Assembly: GCA_026708265.1 (NCBI GenBank)
Contig: JAPOVI010000156.1
Location: forward strand, 38,831 to 102,830
DNA: 64,000 nt
From: Acidobacteriota bacterium
Lineage (GTDB): Bacteria; Acidobacteriota; Vicinamibacteria; Vicinamibacterales; UBA8438
Direction of reading: 5' to 3'
Made by a program: the position numbers and the translations under genes. Within the stretch, counting starts at the first letter, position 1; each line of letters begins with the position of its first letter. The notes under the pieces were generated by a model. It ran no database searches. It had not been told where the DNA came from and was given only the letters and a program-made list of their open reading frames with translations. Positions 43,030-52,663 of this stretch are shown in pieces.

Positions 43030-45485
43030 GACTGCGATCTCCTCATCAGGAACGGGTCGGACGTGACGATGCCGAGGATGATGCTCTGGAAGCGGTAGTC
43101 GTCCGCCGCCGCGCCGCGCACGATGCGCCGGAGCGACGGCATGTCGTAGTAGTCGACGCCGCGGCCGAGGGCGTAGGTCATCAGCTTCTCGGTCGCGGTG
43201 GTGACGAACTGCTCGGGGTCGGCGACGAGCGCGGCGCGCATTCCGGCGACGTCGCCGAACGCGCGGCCGTCGGGCAGCACGCCGGACGGGTCGATCGGGT
43301 TGAACGACTCGTCGACCTCCCGCCAGCGCCCGATGGCGTCGAAGTTCTCCAGCGCGAACCCCGTCGGGTCGATCATCGCGTGGCACGCCGAGCACGCCGG
43401 GTTGTCCCGATGCACCTCGAGCCGCTCGCGCACGGTGGGGCGCTTGGCCTGCGTGCGCTGGTCGTTCAGCGCCGGGACGTTCGCGGGCGGATCCGGCGGC
43501 GGCGTCCCCAGCAGGTTGTCGAGGATCCACTTGCCGCGCAGCACCGGCGACGTCCGGATGGCGTGCGAGGTGAGCGTCAGGATGCTGCCGTGCCCGAGGA
43601 TCCCGCGCCGCGCGCTCGCGGCCGGGAGCTCGACGCGGCGGAAGTGGCTTCCGGTGACCCCCGGCAGGCCGTAGTGGTCGGCCAGCCGCTCGTTCAGGAA
43701 CGTGTAGTCGGCCGTCAGCAGCTCCAGCATGCTGTGGTCGTCGCGGACGATGCTGTCGACGAAGAGCTCGGTCTCGCGCAGCATGCTCTGCCGCAGCGAC
43801 TCGTCGAAGGCGACCGAGAACGGGTCGCCCGGGCGGACCGTCGTCTCCAGGTTGCGAAGTTGCAGCCACTGCGCCGCGAAGTTGGTCGTCAGCGTCTCCG
43901 AGCGCGGGTCCGCCACCATCCGCCGGACCTGCCGCTCCAGCTCGGCCGGGTCGCGCAGCCGCCCCTGCTCGGCCGCCGCGAGCAGCTCGTCGTCCGGAAT
44001 GCTGCTCCAGAGGAAGAACGACAGACGCGACGCGAGATCGAGGTCCGCCACGCGATACGGCGTACCCGGCTCGACACCGTCCGGGTCGGCCTCGACGCGG
44101 TAGAGGAACTCGGGGCTCACCAGCAGCCGCCGGAGCGCGAGCTCGATCCCGTCCTCGAAGCTGCCGTCGCCGCGGCCCCGCTCGTAGAAGTCGAGCAGCA
44201 CGCCCAGCTCCGCGTCGTCGGGCGTCACCGGGCGCCGGAAGGCGCGCCGGACCAGCCGGGAGAGAACCTCGCGCGCGCAGGCGGGCTCGTCGGCGACTAC
44301 CGCGGGCTGGCAGGTGAAGATGCGCGCGCGGGAGGGCGTCTCGGTGACGCCCGTGCCCCCGTACGGCCCGGTGATGGTGACGCTGCGGACGAACGGCTGC
44401 CGCCCCGCCAGCCCGCCCGTGTTCCCCGCCACGCGCGGGTTCGGGAACGGCTCGCGGACCTGCTCGACGAGCGCCGACGGCTTCTTGAAGAAGGTGACGC
44501 CGACCTCGCGGGGACCGGCGGGGACCGGCACGCGGAAGTCGACGATCGAGGCGCTCGCGTACGGGTTGTCCGGCTCCCCTTCGGGCGCCGGGCCGAGCGT
44601 GACGAGCTTCACCGGCTCGCCGTCGACCGTCACCTCGAGGTCGTGGTTCTCGGCAAGGTTGCGGGTGCCGGTCAGCTCGACCCGCACGTCGTAGTCGGCA
44701 TCGCGCGGGAACAGGTGCTCGATGTAGAGGCCGCCGCGCGTCCCGAACGGCAGAGCCTCGACGCGGCCGTGCTGCGGGAGGTCCTGCGCCGCCTCGTAGG
44801 TGTCGGCCGCGACCGCCGGCGGCGGGCTGCCGATGGCAAGCCGGCTGATGGTCCGCGCCGCCGCGAGGTAGCGCTCCATCAGCGACTGCGACATCCGCAG
44901 GATGCCGCCGATGTTGTCGAAGCCGAAGCTCGCGTCGTCCGCCGGCAGGAAGTCGTCGGCGTCGATCTCCACCGCCAGGAGGTCGCGGATCGCGTTGCGG
45001 TACTCGGTGCGGTTCAGGCGGTGGAAGGTCGCGGTGCGGCCCGGGTCGCGCGTGACCGCCCACTCGCGGTCGAGCTCGTCCTCCAGCCAGCCGACGAATC
45101 CCTCGAGCTCGGCGGAGTCCGGCCGGGGCCGCCCGGCCGGCGGCATGACGCCGCCCCGCAGCTTGCGGACCACCTTCTCCCATTCGCCGGCGTGGCGTCC
45201 GACGTCCGCGAGGTCCAGCGTGTCGAGGGTCAGGCCGACGCCGCGGAGCTGGCTCACGAGCGCCGAGCGCGGCCGTTCCCGTCCGGTGACGACGCCCTCG
45301 TTGTGGCAGGTCACGCAGTAGCGGTCCAGCAGGGCCCGGTGCGCGGCGACGGATGCCTTCCCTGCCGCCGGCGCCGGCTCCACCGTCTGCGCCGCCAGAG
45401 GGGCCGGCGCAAGCGCTGGGAGCGCCCCCAGCGCGGTGGCCACGACGCCCCCAGCCCACGAACACGCTACGCTGCGTCTCGTCAT
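43026..45485 (-). CDS. Exported DUF1587/DUF1592/DUF1588/DUF1585 cytochrome (copy 3)
   Basis: 819 residues with a signal peptide (SWAGGVVATALGALPALAPA). Heme sites at CVTCH (residues 57-61) and a second CxxCH before MIDPTGFALENFDA (CSACH). Domains in order: cytochrome/DUF1587 (HRLNRTEYRNAIRDLLAVEI), a carbohydrate-binding-like beta region (VRVELTGTRNLAENHDLEVT), DUF1595 (RAFRRPVTPDDAELGVLLDF), DUF1592 (RLSFFLWSSIPDDELLAAAE, TFLNERLADHYGLPGVTGSH), DUF1588 and DUF1585 (ATEKLMTYALGRGVDYYDMP). A two-copy 16-nt repeat lies just upstream at 45495-45526. It is co-translated with the DUF1552 gene through an ATGA overlap. Confidence 0.9.
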   Translation of the reverse strand: MTRRSVACSWAGGVVATALGALPALAPAPLAAQTVEPAPAAGKASVAAHRALLDRYCVTCHNEGVVTGRERPRSALVSQLRGVGLTLDTLDLADVGRHAGEWEKVVRKLRGGVMPPAGRPRPDSAELEGFVGWLEDELDREWAVTRDPGRTATFHRLNRTEYRNAIRDLLAVEIDADDFLPADDASFGFDNIGGILRMSQSLMERYLAAARTISRLAIGSPPPAVAADTYEAAQDLPQHGRVEALPFGTRGGLYIEHLFPRDADYDVRVELTGTRNLAENHDLEVTVDGEPVKLVTLGPAPEGEPDNPYASASIVDFRVPVPAGPREVGVTFFKKPSALVEQVREPFPNPRVAGNTGGLAGRQPFVRSVTITGPYGGTGVTETPSRARIFTCQPAVVADEPACAREVLSRLVRRAFRRPVTPDDAELGVLLDFYERGRGDGSFEDGIELALRRLLVSPEFLYRVEADPDGVEPGTPYRVADLDLASRLSFFLWSSIPDDELLAAAEQGRLRDPAELERQVRRMVADPRSETLTTNFAAQWLQLRNLETTVRPGDPFSVAFDESLRQSMLRETELFVDSIVRDDHSMLELLTADYTFLNERLADHYGLPGVTGSHFRRVELPAASARRGILGHGSILTLTSHAIRTSPVLRGKWILDNLLGTPPPDPPANVPALNDQRTQAKRPTVRERLEVHRDNPACSACHAMIDPTGFALENFDAIGRWREVDESFNPIDPSGVLPDGRAFGDVAGMRAALVADPEQFVTTATEKLMTYALGRGVDYYDMPSLRRIVRGAAADDYRFQSIILGIVTSDPFLMRRSQS

Positions 45486-45494
45486 CTCTTCATT

Positions 45495-45526
45495 GCGTCT
45501 TCGGATCGAGGCGTCTTCGGATCGAG
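45495..45526. repeat. Perfect two-copy tandem repeat (16-nt unit)
   Basis: GCGTCTTCGGATCGAG occurs at 45495-45510 and 45511-45526, followed by a degenerate third copy (CCGCTTCCGGATCC). It sits 10 bases upstream of the DUF1592 start, in its promoter or leader region. Confidence 0.85.
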
Positions 45527-45664
45527 CCGCTTCCGGATCCCCGCATCGTAGTTGCTGCCGTCGGGGGGTGTCAACGACGGTCGCGCAAGGACGAGCTACG
45601 GCGGTAGCCGAGAGCTACGTACGGAGGGAGGGGGACGTGCGCGCCTGGCGCGACTGGGTTTGAG

Positions 45665-48286
45665 CTACGGCGCGAGGGCCTCCAGGCGCAGCAGACGGAG
45701 GACCGGCTCGGCGGCCGCGCGCGAGGCGGACAGATCGACCTCGAGCTCCGCCACCCAGTCGTTGTGGCCCTGCTCGTCCACCAGCATCTGCTCGACCCGC
45801 CACGTCGCGCCGTCGTCCGACGGCCGGGTATACGTGTGGCGACGGTTGCGCCCCTCGGGATCCAGGCGCAGGCCGCCGTTCGCCGCCACGAACGCCTCCC
45901 GCGCCGCCGCCAGCCGCTCGGCCGTCCAGGCCCGGCCGGCCCCGTCCAGCCGCCTGCCCCGCAGCTCCGTCGCCGCGACATCGCTCGAGCGCGGACTCCC
46001 GACGCGCCCATCCGGATCCGCAGGCGCCGAATCGAGGGTCTCGAGCGCGGCCTCGTCGTCGCCGGTCGACCAGGCGCGCAACAGGGCGAACACGCGCGCC
46101 CGGATGGCCGCGGTGAACGCGCGCGTGTCGCGCGTCACGTCGACCGGCTCGTCGCGGCCGGGCGCGGCGGGCTCGGACGCCCCGGCGGACGCAGGCTGCA
46201 GATCGGGATCGCGCATCCGCTCCCATTCCTCGAGGAGGCTCGAATCGACCCGGCGGACGAGATCCCGGAGGTAGAGCTCCATCTCCACCACCTCGTCGGT
46301 CTTCATGCCGTCCGGCACCGTCTGGCGCAGCACCTTGTAGACGCTGGAGAGGTGCCGCAGGAGCAGCCCCTCCATGCGTTCGAGGCCGTATTCCCGGACG
46401 TAGTCGGCGAACGAGAGCCAGGTCTCGAACATCTCGCGCGCGATCGACTTGGGCCGCACGTTCTCCTCGCCGACCCACGGGTGCCGGTCGGCGAAGTCGT
46501 TGAACGTCGCGTAGACGAAGTCGGCGAGCGGCTTGGGATGCTCGATCTCCTCGAGCTTCGCCATGCGCTCCTCGTAGTCCAGCCCGGCCGCCTTCATCTC
46601 CGCCACCGCCTCGGACTTCAGCTTGTCGAGCTGCCGGCGCAGGATGGCGCCGGGATTCTCGAGGATGCTCTCCACGAGCGTGAGCAGGTCGAGCGCGTGG
46701 GTCTCGGCGTCGCGGTCGAGCAGCGGGATCGTCTCGATGAGGTAGAGCGACAGCGTCTGGTCCATCGAGAAGTCGTCCTGGAGCTCGACGTTCACGCGCA
46801 ACCGCGAGCCGTCGGGCGTCCGGGGCACGATCTCGACGACGCCGCGCGCAACCAGCGACCGGAAGAGCTGCCAGCCGCGCCGCCGGTGGGCCCGCTTCGC
46901 GGCCTCGGATTCGTGGCTGTCGCGCACGAGCTGCCGCATGGCGCCGCAGCCGTCGCCGCGCCGCGACAGCACGTTGAGCAGCATGCCGTGCGAGACCGCG
47001 AAGCGCGACTTGAGCCGCTCCGGGCGGGCGCCCACGAGCCTCTGGAACGTCTGCCCGTCCCAGGGCGCGAAGCCCCGCGGCGGCTGCCGCCGGACCACCT
47101 TCTTCCCGGCCTTCGCCTTCGCGGCCAGCCGCCGGTTCTCGATGACGTGCTCGGGGGCCTGGGCCACGACGTAGCCGCGCTCGTCGAAGCCCTTGCGCCC
47201 GGCGCGGCCGGCGATCTGGTGGAAGTCGCGGGCCGAGAGCACGGCCGTCTTCTCCCCGTCGTACTTCGACAGGCGGCTGAACAGTACGGTGCGGATGGGC
47301 ACGTTGACGCCGACCCCCAGCGTGTCGGTGCCGCAGATGACCTTCAGCAGGCCCCGCTGCGCGAGGTGCTCGGCCAGCACGCGGTAGCGCGGCAGGAGGC
47401 CGGCGTGGTGGATGCCGATGCCGTGCTTCAGCCAGGTGCGGACGCGGGGGCCGTAGGGCGTGGAGAAGCGCACGTCCTCGACCGCCGCCCCCAGGGCCTG
47501 CTTCTCGTCGCGCGTCGCGATCCGCAGGCTGGTGAAGGCCTGCGCGCTCTGGGCGGCGTCCTTCTGCGTGAAGTGGACCACGTAGACGGGGACCCGGTCC
47601 GCCTCGACCAGCCGCTCCACCGCCCGCGCGAGCGGCTCCTCGGAGTAGGCGTACTCCAGCGGCACCGGGCGCTCGCCCGAGGTGACGGTCACCGTCTCCC
47701 GACCCGTGCGACGCGTGAGCTCCTGCTCGAAGAACGTCACGTCGCCGAGCGTCGCCGACATCAGCAGGAAGCGGGTCTGCGGCAGGGTCAGGAGCGGCGC
47801 CTGCCAGGCCACGCCGCGGTCCCGGTCGGCGTACCAGTGGAACTCGTCCATCACGACGTCGTCCACCGCCGCCCGCTCCCCCTCCCGCAGCGCCAGGTTG
47901 GCCAGGATCTCGGCCGTGCAGCAGAGCAGCGGGGCGTCGCGGTTGACGGTGGCGTCACCGGTGGCCAGCCCCACGTTCTCGGGGCCGAACTCGCGGCACA
48001 GGGCCATCCATTTCTCGTTGACCAGCGCCTTGATGGGGCAGGTGTAGACGGAGCGCCGCCCGCGGGCGAGCGACGCGAAGTGCAGGGCGAACGCGGCCAG
48101 CGACTTGCCCGAGCCGGTCGGCGTGTTCAGGATGACGTGCCGGTCCTCGAGCAGGGCCAGGATCGCCTCCTCCTGGGCGGGATAGAGGGTCAGTCCCAGC
48201 CGGTCGACATAGTCGAGAAAGCGGTCCAGCAGCACGTCGCCGGTCGCCTCCCCGGCCGGCAGCAGATCGAACAGGGGCGCCGTCAT
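45665..48286 (-). CDS. DEAD/DEAH-box helicase with C-terminal DUF3516 domain
   Basis: 873 residues. Superfamily 2 motifs in order: Q-like YPAQEEAI, Walker [10 protein letters not shown] (about 52-60), [16 protein letters not shown] box [21 protein letters not shown] (LLMSATLGD), and the C-terminal RecA lobe with [29 protein letters not shown] and [10 protein letters not shown]. The remaining ~450 residues form the DUF3516 region ([40 protein letters not shown]). It is an ATP-dependent RNA or DNA helicase of the Ski2/Mtr4-like type; the bacterial role is not settled. The ATG at 48286 starts at [13 protein letters not shown], the family's usual start. It looks intact. Confidence 0.9.
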   Translation of the reverse strand: MTAPLFDLLPAGEATGDVLLDRFLDYVDRLGLTLYPAQEEAILALLEDRHVILNTPTGSGKSLAAFALHFASLARGRRSVYTCPIKALVNEKWMALCREFGPENVGLATGDATVNRDAPLLCCTAEILANLALREGERAAVDDVVMDEFHWYADRDRGVAWQAPLLTLPQTRFLLMSATLGDVTFFEQELTRRTGRETVTVTSGERPVPLEYAYSEEPLARAVERLVEADRVPVYVVHFTQKDAAQSAQAFTSLRIATRDEKQALGAAVEDVRFSTPYGPRVRTWLKHGIGIHHAGLLPRYRVLAEHLAQRGLLKVICGTDTLGVGVNVPIRTVLFSRLSKYDGEKTAVLSARDFHQIAGRAGRKGFDERGYVVAQAPEHVIENRRLAAKAKAGKKVVRRQPPRGFAPWDGQTFQRLVGARPERLKSRFAVSHGMLLNVLSRRGDGCGAMRQLVRDSHESEAAKRAHRRRGWQLFRSLVARGVVEIVPRTPDGSRLRVNVELQDDFSMDQTLSLYLIETIPLLDRDAETHALDLLTLVESILENPGAILRRQLDKLKSEAVAEMKAAGLDYEERMAKLEEIEHPKPLADFVYATFNDFADRHPWVGEENVRPKSIAREMFETWLSFADYVREYGLERMEGLLLRHLSSVYKVLRQTVPDGMKTDEVVEMELYLRDLVRRVDSSLLEEWERMRDPDLQPASAGASEPAAPGRDEPVDVTRDTRAFTAAIRARVFALLRAWSTGDDEAALETLDSAPADPDGRVGSPRSSDVAATELRGRRLDGAGRAWTAERLAAAREAFVAANGGLRLDPEGRNRRHTYTRPSDDGATWRVEQMLVDEQGHNDWVAELEVDLSASRAAAEPVLRLLRLEALAP

Positions 48287-48311
48287 GCCGTGGATTGTCC
48301 CCCCGTCTTCG

Positions 48312-48683
48312 TCAACGCTCCGGTTGCTCCTGATACTCCCGGATGTGTCCTCGCTGCACGATCCACAGCTTGCCGTCAATGGTGTTTCCCGCAAGTCCGG
48401 CCGCCAGCGTGCGAACCGCCTGAAGCAGATCTCCTGCACCGGACCCGCGCTGCAACCGCAAGATCGCGATGCCCGCGTGGCGCGACGGCGTGAATCGAAG
48501 TGGGTTGCCGAAGTCCAGGTCGAGCGTCACCAGACACTTGCGGTCCGAACGACAGACTTCCGCGAGGTGCTCGTCGCTGGCTGACGCGAGTCTCTCGTCG
48601 GCCACGGTCGTGACCTGATGCCCGGCCGCACGCAGAATGGCAGCGCCCCGGCGGCCGAGGTTCTCGTCGAGCTTGATGTTCAC
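48312..48683 (-). CDS. DUF5615 PIN-like toxin
   Basis: 123 residues, GTG start at 48683. [20 protein letters not shown] opens the family, with the conserved D-E-N near the N-terminus, and [20 protein letters not shown] supplies the paired acidic residues (DLDFGNP). This is the Mut7-C/DUF5615 PIN-like fold, thought to be an RNase toxin. The start overlaps the DUF433 stop (GTGA at 48680), the standard arrangement of DUF433-DUF5615 pairs. The C-terminus ([17 protein letters not shown]) is complete. It would cut RNA in the cytoplasm if active; this is known of related families, not shown here. Confidence 0.88.
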   Translation of the reverse strand: MNIKLDENLGRRGAAILRAAGHQVTTVADERLASASDEHLAEVCRSDRKCLVTLDLDFGNPLRFTPSRHAGIAILRLQRGSGAGDLLQAVRTLAAGLAGNTIDGKLWIVQRGHIREYQEQPER

Positions 48684-48928
48684 GCAGAAGACTCCAGCGG
48701 GACGTCCACGTAGCGTTCGCGCGACATCTCCGCACCGTATGCGATGCACGCCAGGACATCCGCCTCCTCGACGCCGGGGTACTCGTCGAGAAGCTGCTCG
48801 ACCGTCCACCCGCTGGCCAGCAGGTCGAGCACCAGGGACACCCAGATGCGGTGTCCGCGGATGCACGGCTTGCCGAAGCAGATGTCGGGGTCGATCGATA
48901 TGCGGGAAAGAAGCTCGCGCCTGTTCAT
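48680..48928 (-). CDS. DUF433 antitoxin
   Basis: 82 residues. SISDPxICFGKPxIRGxR is the DUF433 signature: here RISIDPDICFGKPCIRGHRI, followed by VLDLLASGWTVEQLLDEYPG and VEEADVLACIAYGAEMSRER. DUF433 proteins have a helix-turn-helix-like fold and serve as antitoxins for DUF5615 PIN-like toxins, probably binding both the toxin and their own promoter. The downstream DUF5615 gene overlaps its stop codon. No clear ribosome-binding site or palindromic operator is seen in the 145 bases upstream. Confidence 0.88.
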   Translation of the reverse strand: MNRRELLSRISIDPDICFGKPCIRGHRIWVSLVLDLLASGWTVEQLLDEYPGVEEADVLACIAYGAEMSRERYVDVPLESSA

Positions 48929-49073
48929 CGGAGGTCACCGTCTTCACCACGCCACGCGGTGCCTGTTCCGAGCGCAACTTGGGAACGGACAGCACCTTGG
49001 CCAACATTACCGGACGGCACACCGCCGGCGCGCGGTCCCCGGCGGATGCCCGTGGCAGCCCGAATCCGAGCCG

Positions 49074-50813
49074 TCAGAGCACGGGCTGCCGGCCGCACGT
49101 CCCGGCCATCTCCCAGCCGGTGCCTTCTTCGGTCGCACGCCAGTAGCGGATGGCGGGCAACGCGGGGGTTCCTTCGTAGGGGTCGATGCGGACGAAGCCG
49201 TAGCAGGGCGGGAGGTGCTCCGGCCGCAGGGCCTCGAGCAACTCGGCGTCCGAGAGCCCGTGCTCGGCGCGCAGCCGCCCGAACTGCACCGGCGTGATGG
49301 TCCGCTGCCAGGGGCCGCCGTTGATCACGACCGGCGCGAGCGCGTTGCGGACCGGCGAGAAGCCGTCGACGATGACGGTGCGGCCGAGACGGGTCAGCTC
49401 CAGCACGCGCTGGCGCCAGTCGACGAGGAGCGTGTGGTTGTGGACGAAGACGGCGATGGGCGGCGCATCCGGCGGCCGGCCCGCCTGGGCCTCCAGCAAG
49501 CGATCGCCGTAGATGCGGTCCCTCGTCCGCCAGAAGTAGTCGAACAGGCCGCCGCGGCTGTCGGGATGGCGCGGGCATTCGCGCACCGGCGGGCCCTGGG
49601 GATCGAACTGCGTGAGCACCCGCTCGAACCTCCGGCGGGCGCGCCGGGAGGCGGCGCGGTAGTCGCAGAGCGCGATCAGCTCGTCGTCGCCGAGGCTCGC
49701 CATCAGCGCGTCGAGCCGGCCCGCCGCCTGCGCCTGCCGCGCGAGCGGCTTGAACCGGTGATCGTTCGGCAGGGAGTCGACCAGGAACGAAATGCCCTGC
49801 TCGCGGACGGCGGTCAGATCCCAGGAAGGCGGCTGCACGTCGCCGGCGTCGAGGTCGACCCGGAACTGCTGCCACGGCATCCGGAAGAGGACGTAACGGA
49901 GCAAGGCGGCGGCTTCCGGGCCGAGGTCGCTCGTCCCTTCGGCGGCCAGCCCGTGCGTCAGGCCGGCGCCCTCGTCGGCGAAGTTGTCGATGACGGGGTA
50001 GCGGGCCTCCAGCGCGTCGAAGAAGCCGTCGACGGCCCGCGCCCACTCCGGCCGCGCCAGGTGCCGGCGGCCACCGCGTTCGACGAACGGCTCGGGCCAG
50101 TCCTCGAACCGATCCACCCGCCAGCCGATCTGGTGTCCGTGCTCGACGTGGACCTGGCCGTCGTCCGACTGCCAGTAGCCGTCCGCCGCCACCTCGGCGC
50201 GGCCCTCCGGCCCGCCGAGTGCTGCCTCGACCCGACGGCCCACGGCCGGGAACAGGAGCGCCGCGTCGTGCTCGCCGGGCACCAGAACGACGCGGTTCGC
50301 GCCCGAGGTGGCGAACGCTGCGAGGGAATCCACGACGTCCCGGTGGGCGGCCAGCACCCGGTCGAGGCGGTCGAGCGCCTCCTGCTCCGTGCACCCGAGC
50401 GCCGGATCGCCGTGCGCGCAACCCGCATCCCCCGACCGCGTCAGGTCGAACGTGTCGCCGTTCAGTATGAGGTCGGTCGCGCCTCCGCGCTCCGCATCGA
50501 GGGCGTCGAGAAACAGGGCGAACTCATCCGCCCAGCGGAAGTCCTCATCGGACCGCCACTCCCCGGCCTCGTCGCGGCCGAGGCCCAGGTGCAGGTCGCC
50601 GATGACGGCAACGAGGCGCCGTCCGGAGCCCGGGTCAGGCTCCTGCGCCGAGGCGCCGGTCGCGACGGGCCACGCGCCGCTGCCGAGCCACACGGGGACC
50701 ATCACCGCCGCGCAGGCCGCCGCCACCGCGGCGAGAAGCGCGAGCCCGGACTCCCGACGCGGCCGCAAGCGCGCGCTACGGCGCGGCGAGCGAGAAGCGG
50801 GCGATTTCTTCAT
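49074..50813 (-). CDS. Exported or membrane-anchored metallophosphoesterase
   Basis: 579 residues. An arginine-rich start and hydrophobic stretch (GLALLAAVAAACAAVMVPVW) suggest export or anchoring. The calcineurin-like metal motifs are all present: VAVIGDLHLGLG (GDxHx), LILNGDTFDLT (GNxD variant), VVLVPGEHDAALL (GNHD variant), HVEHGHQIGW (H) and AVFVHNHTLLVD (GHxH variant). The long central region is specific to a subgroup of UDP-diacylglucosamine hydrolase-like phosphatases; the substrate is unknown. The start is uncertain: ATG at 50813 or 50831, neither with a clear ribosome-binding site. The 5' end overlaps the upstream propeller gene by 38 bases, supporting co-translation. Confidence 0.8.
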   Translation of the reverse strand: MKKSPASRSPRRSARLRPRRESGLALLAAVAAACAAVMVPVWLGSGAWPVATGASAQEPDPGSGRRLVAVIGDLHLGLGRDEAGEWRSDEDFRWADEFALFLDALDAERGGATDLILNGDTFDLTRSGDAGCAHGDPALGCTEQEALDRLDRVLAAHRDVVDSLAAFATSGANRVVLVPGEHDAALLFPAVGRRVEAALGGPEGRAEVAADGYWQSDDGQVHVEHGHQIGWRVDRFEDWPEPFVERGGRRHLARPEWARAVDGFFDALEARYPVIDNFADEGAGLTHGLAAEGTSDLGPEAAALLRYVLFRMPWQQFRVDLDAGDVQPPSWDLTAVREQGISFLVDSLPNDHRFKPLARQAQAAGRLDALMASLGDDELIALCDYRAASRRARRRFERVLTQFDPQGPPVRECPRHPDSRGGLFDYFWRTRDRIYGDRLLEAQAGRPPDAPPIAVFVHNHTLLVDWRQRVLELTRLGRTVIVDGFSPVRNALAPVVINGGPWQRTITPVQFGRLRAEHGLSDAELLEALRPEHLPPCYGFVRIDPYEGTPALPAIRYWRATEEGTGWEMAGTCGRQPVL

Positions 50814-52122
50814 CGTTGCGCGCGACGACATGCCGGTTGGCGTACGCCGGGTGGGACCAGTTGACGTAGGGGCCCTGGGCGCGCCGGCGAACATAGGGGC
50901 TCGTAGGGGCGATGAGGTGCGTGCGGCTGATCTCCTCGTAGCCCGCGGGCGAGAACCGCGCGATCACCAGGTCGCCCCCGTCGGTGTTGATGAAGTAGCG
51001 GTCGCCGTGGCGTACGAAGAACGCCGTCGCCCAGCGCGCGGGATCGCGAATGAGATCCGCGGTCTCCCAGACGCGTCTGCCCGTCCGCAGCTCCAGGCAG
51101 CGCAGCACTCCTTCGCCGTCCACGCCGTACACGTAGTCCCCCTGGATGACCGGCGTGCTGATGACGGAGTCGAGCGTGTCGAAGTCGCGGCCGTGCTCCG
51201 GATCGCTCTCGCCGACGCCCTGCCAGATCAGCGTCGCGTCGGGATGCGTCTCCGCCAGCCGCAGCATGCGGGCCCCGCCCCACTGCGAGGTCACGAAGAG
51301 CCACGGGCCGCTCCGGACAGGCGTCGGCACGCTCATCCCCATGTCGACGACGTGCGGCAACTCCCAGTAGACGGCGCCGGTCGCCGGATCGAGCGAGCTG
51401 ATCGCCCGCGGGTGCCAGATGATGAGCTGCGGCACCCCGGCCGCGTCGATCAGGAAGGGAGCCGAGTAGCCCGGCTCCCAGTCGGACGAGAGCGCCTCCC
51501 AGAGCACGTCCCCGGTCCGCTTGTCGAAGGCGATGACCTTGGCGTCGGGCTCGCCGCCCACCAGGCAGATGAGCCGGTCGCCGTCGACCAGCGGTGCGCC
51601 GCTGATGCCCCAGGAGGGAACCGCGGCGCCGAAGTCGCGGACGTAGTCCCTCTGCCAGAGGACGTTGCCCTCGGCAACGTCGAGCGCCACCAGGTTGCCC
51701 ATCGCCCCGAGCGCGTAGACGACATCCCCGTCCACGGTAGGCGTCGCGCGCGGCCCGATCGCGTAGGCGAGTTGGAGCCCGGCGTAGTTCGTCTCCCACT
51801 CGTGGGTCCAGAGCACCGCCCCCGTCGCCTCGTCCAGCGCGAGGATGCGCTCGATCGCGGCGGTGCTGCGGAGGTCGGGGCGCCGGGCGTCGGTCACGAA
51901 CACGCGCCCGTCCGCCACCGCCGGCCCCGCGTAGCCGCCATGAATCGGCACCCGCCAGGCGGCGGTGAGCCCCTCTTCGGGGAACTCCTCGAGGATGCCG
52001 CTCTCGGTCCACACGCCGACGCGGCCGGCGCCCCGCCACTCCGGCCAGTCCGCCGCGCGGAGCGGCCACGCGGCGGCGCACAGCACGACCGCGGCGACGA
52101 GGGTTCGAGGCATGGCACGCAT
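50776..52122 (-). CDS. Exported PQQ-binding-like beta-propeller protein (copy 2)
   Basis: 448 residues with a signal peptide (TLVAAVVLCAAAWPLRA). Mature start ADWPEWRGAGRVGVWTESGI matches the copy at 12768. Blade motifs: ILALDEATGAVLWTHEWETN, LVALDVAEGNVLWQRDYVRD, VIAFDKRTGDVLWEALSSDW, ISSLDPATGAVYWELPHVVD and LRCLELRTGRRVWETADLIR. The two copies share blade order and the C-terminal FSPAGYEEISRTHLIAPTS element, so they are paralogues. PQQ-dehydrogenase catalytic residues are not evident. The start could be 52122 or 52113; both lie just before the signal peptide. It probably forms a unit with the metallophosphoesterase gene downstream. Confidence 0.85.
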   Translation of the reverse strand: MRAMPRTLVAAVVLCAAAWPLRAADWPEWRGAGRVGVWTESGILEEFPEEGLTAAWRVPIHGGYAGPAVADGRVFVTDARRPDLRSTAAIERILALDEATGAVLWTHEWETNYAGLQLAYAIGPRATPTVDGDVVYALGAMGNLVALDVAEGNVLWQRDYVRDFGAAVPSWGISGAPLVDGDRLICLVGGEPDAKVIAFDKRTGDVLWEALSSDWEPGYSAPFLIDAAGVPQLIIWHPRAISSLDPATGAVYWELPHVVDMGMSVPTPVRSGPWLFVTSQWGGARMLRLAETHPDATLIWQGVGESDPEHGRDFDTLDSVISTPVIQGDYVYGVDGEGVLRCLELRTGRRVWETADLIRDPARWATAFFVRHGDRYFINTDGGDLVIARFSPAGYEEISRTHLIAPTSPYVRRRAQGPYVNWSHPAYANRHVVARNDEEIARFSLAAP

Positions 52123-52266
52123 CAACTACATCGTCTCACAGGCAGACGATCCTACTTCGGCTTCGCCGTCATATCACCCGTGCGCGACCGGGACCCGGTC
52201 AAGGTGCTCCGCTCGGCTCCGGCGAGCCCGGATTATGATGCGGGCCGGGATACCGGAAGCACGGTC

Positions 52267-52647
52267 ATGACCGACAGACGAATTCGGATCGCGGCGGGTG
52301 GCATCGTCGTGTCGGCCGCCCTCAACCGTTCGACGACGGCCGACGCGCTGTGGGACGCCCTGCCAATCACCGGCAGCGTCCAGACCTGGGGCGACGAGAT
52401 CTACTTCGCGATCCCGGTCGAGGCGGAGGAAACGGCCGACGCGCAAGCGACGGTCGACAAGGGAGCCGTGGCGTACTGGCCGCCGGGTGACGCGCTCTGC
52501 CTCTTCTGGGGGCCGACCCCGATGAGCCGCGGCAACGAGATCCGGCCCGCGAGTCCGGTCAACGTCCTCGGCATGATCGACGGCGACCCTGCGGTGCTCG
52601 CCCGGGTGGCGGACGGCGCCCGGATCACGGTCGAGCGCATCGAATAG
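52267..52647 (+). CDS. Cyclophilin-like fold protein
   Basis: 126 residues. WGDEIYFAIPVEAEETADAQ followed by VDKGAVAYWPPGDALCLFWG, PTPMSRGNEIRPASPVNVLG matches the small cyclophilin-like fold family (TM1367-like). The PPGDALCLFWGPTP element is the most diagnostic. These proteins share a cyclophilin barrel but lack the prolyl isomerase active site, and their role is not established. There is no signal peptide. The ATG at 52267 gives the normal family length. TATGAT at 52234-52239 may be its -10 box. Confidence 0.75.
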   Translation: MTDRRIRIAAGGIVVSAALNRSTTADALWDALPITGSVQTWGDEIYFAIPVEAEETADAQATVDKGAVAYWPPGDALCLFWGPTPMSRGNEIRPASPVNVLGMIDGDPAVLARVADGARITVERIE

Positions 52648-52663
52648 CGGCTCCGCCTTGCCG

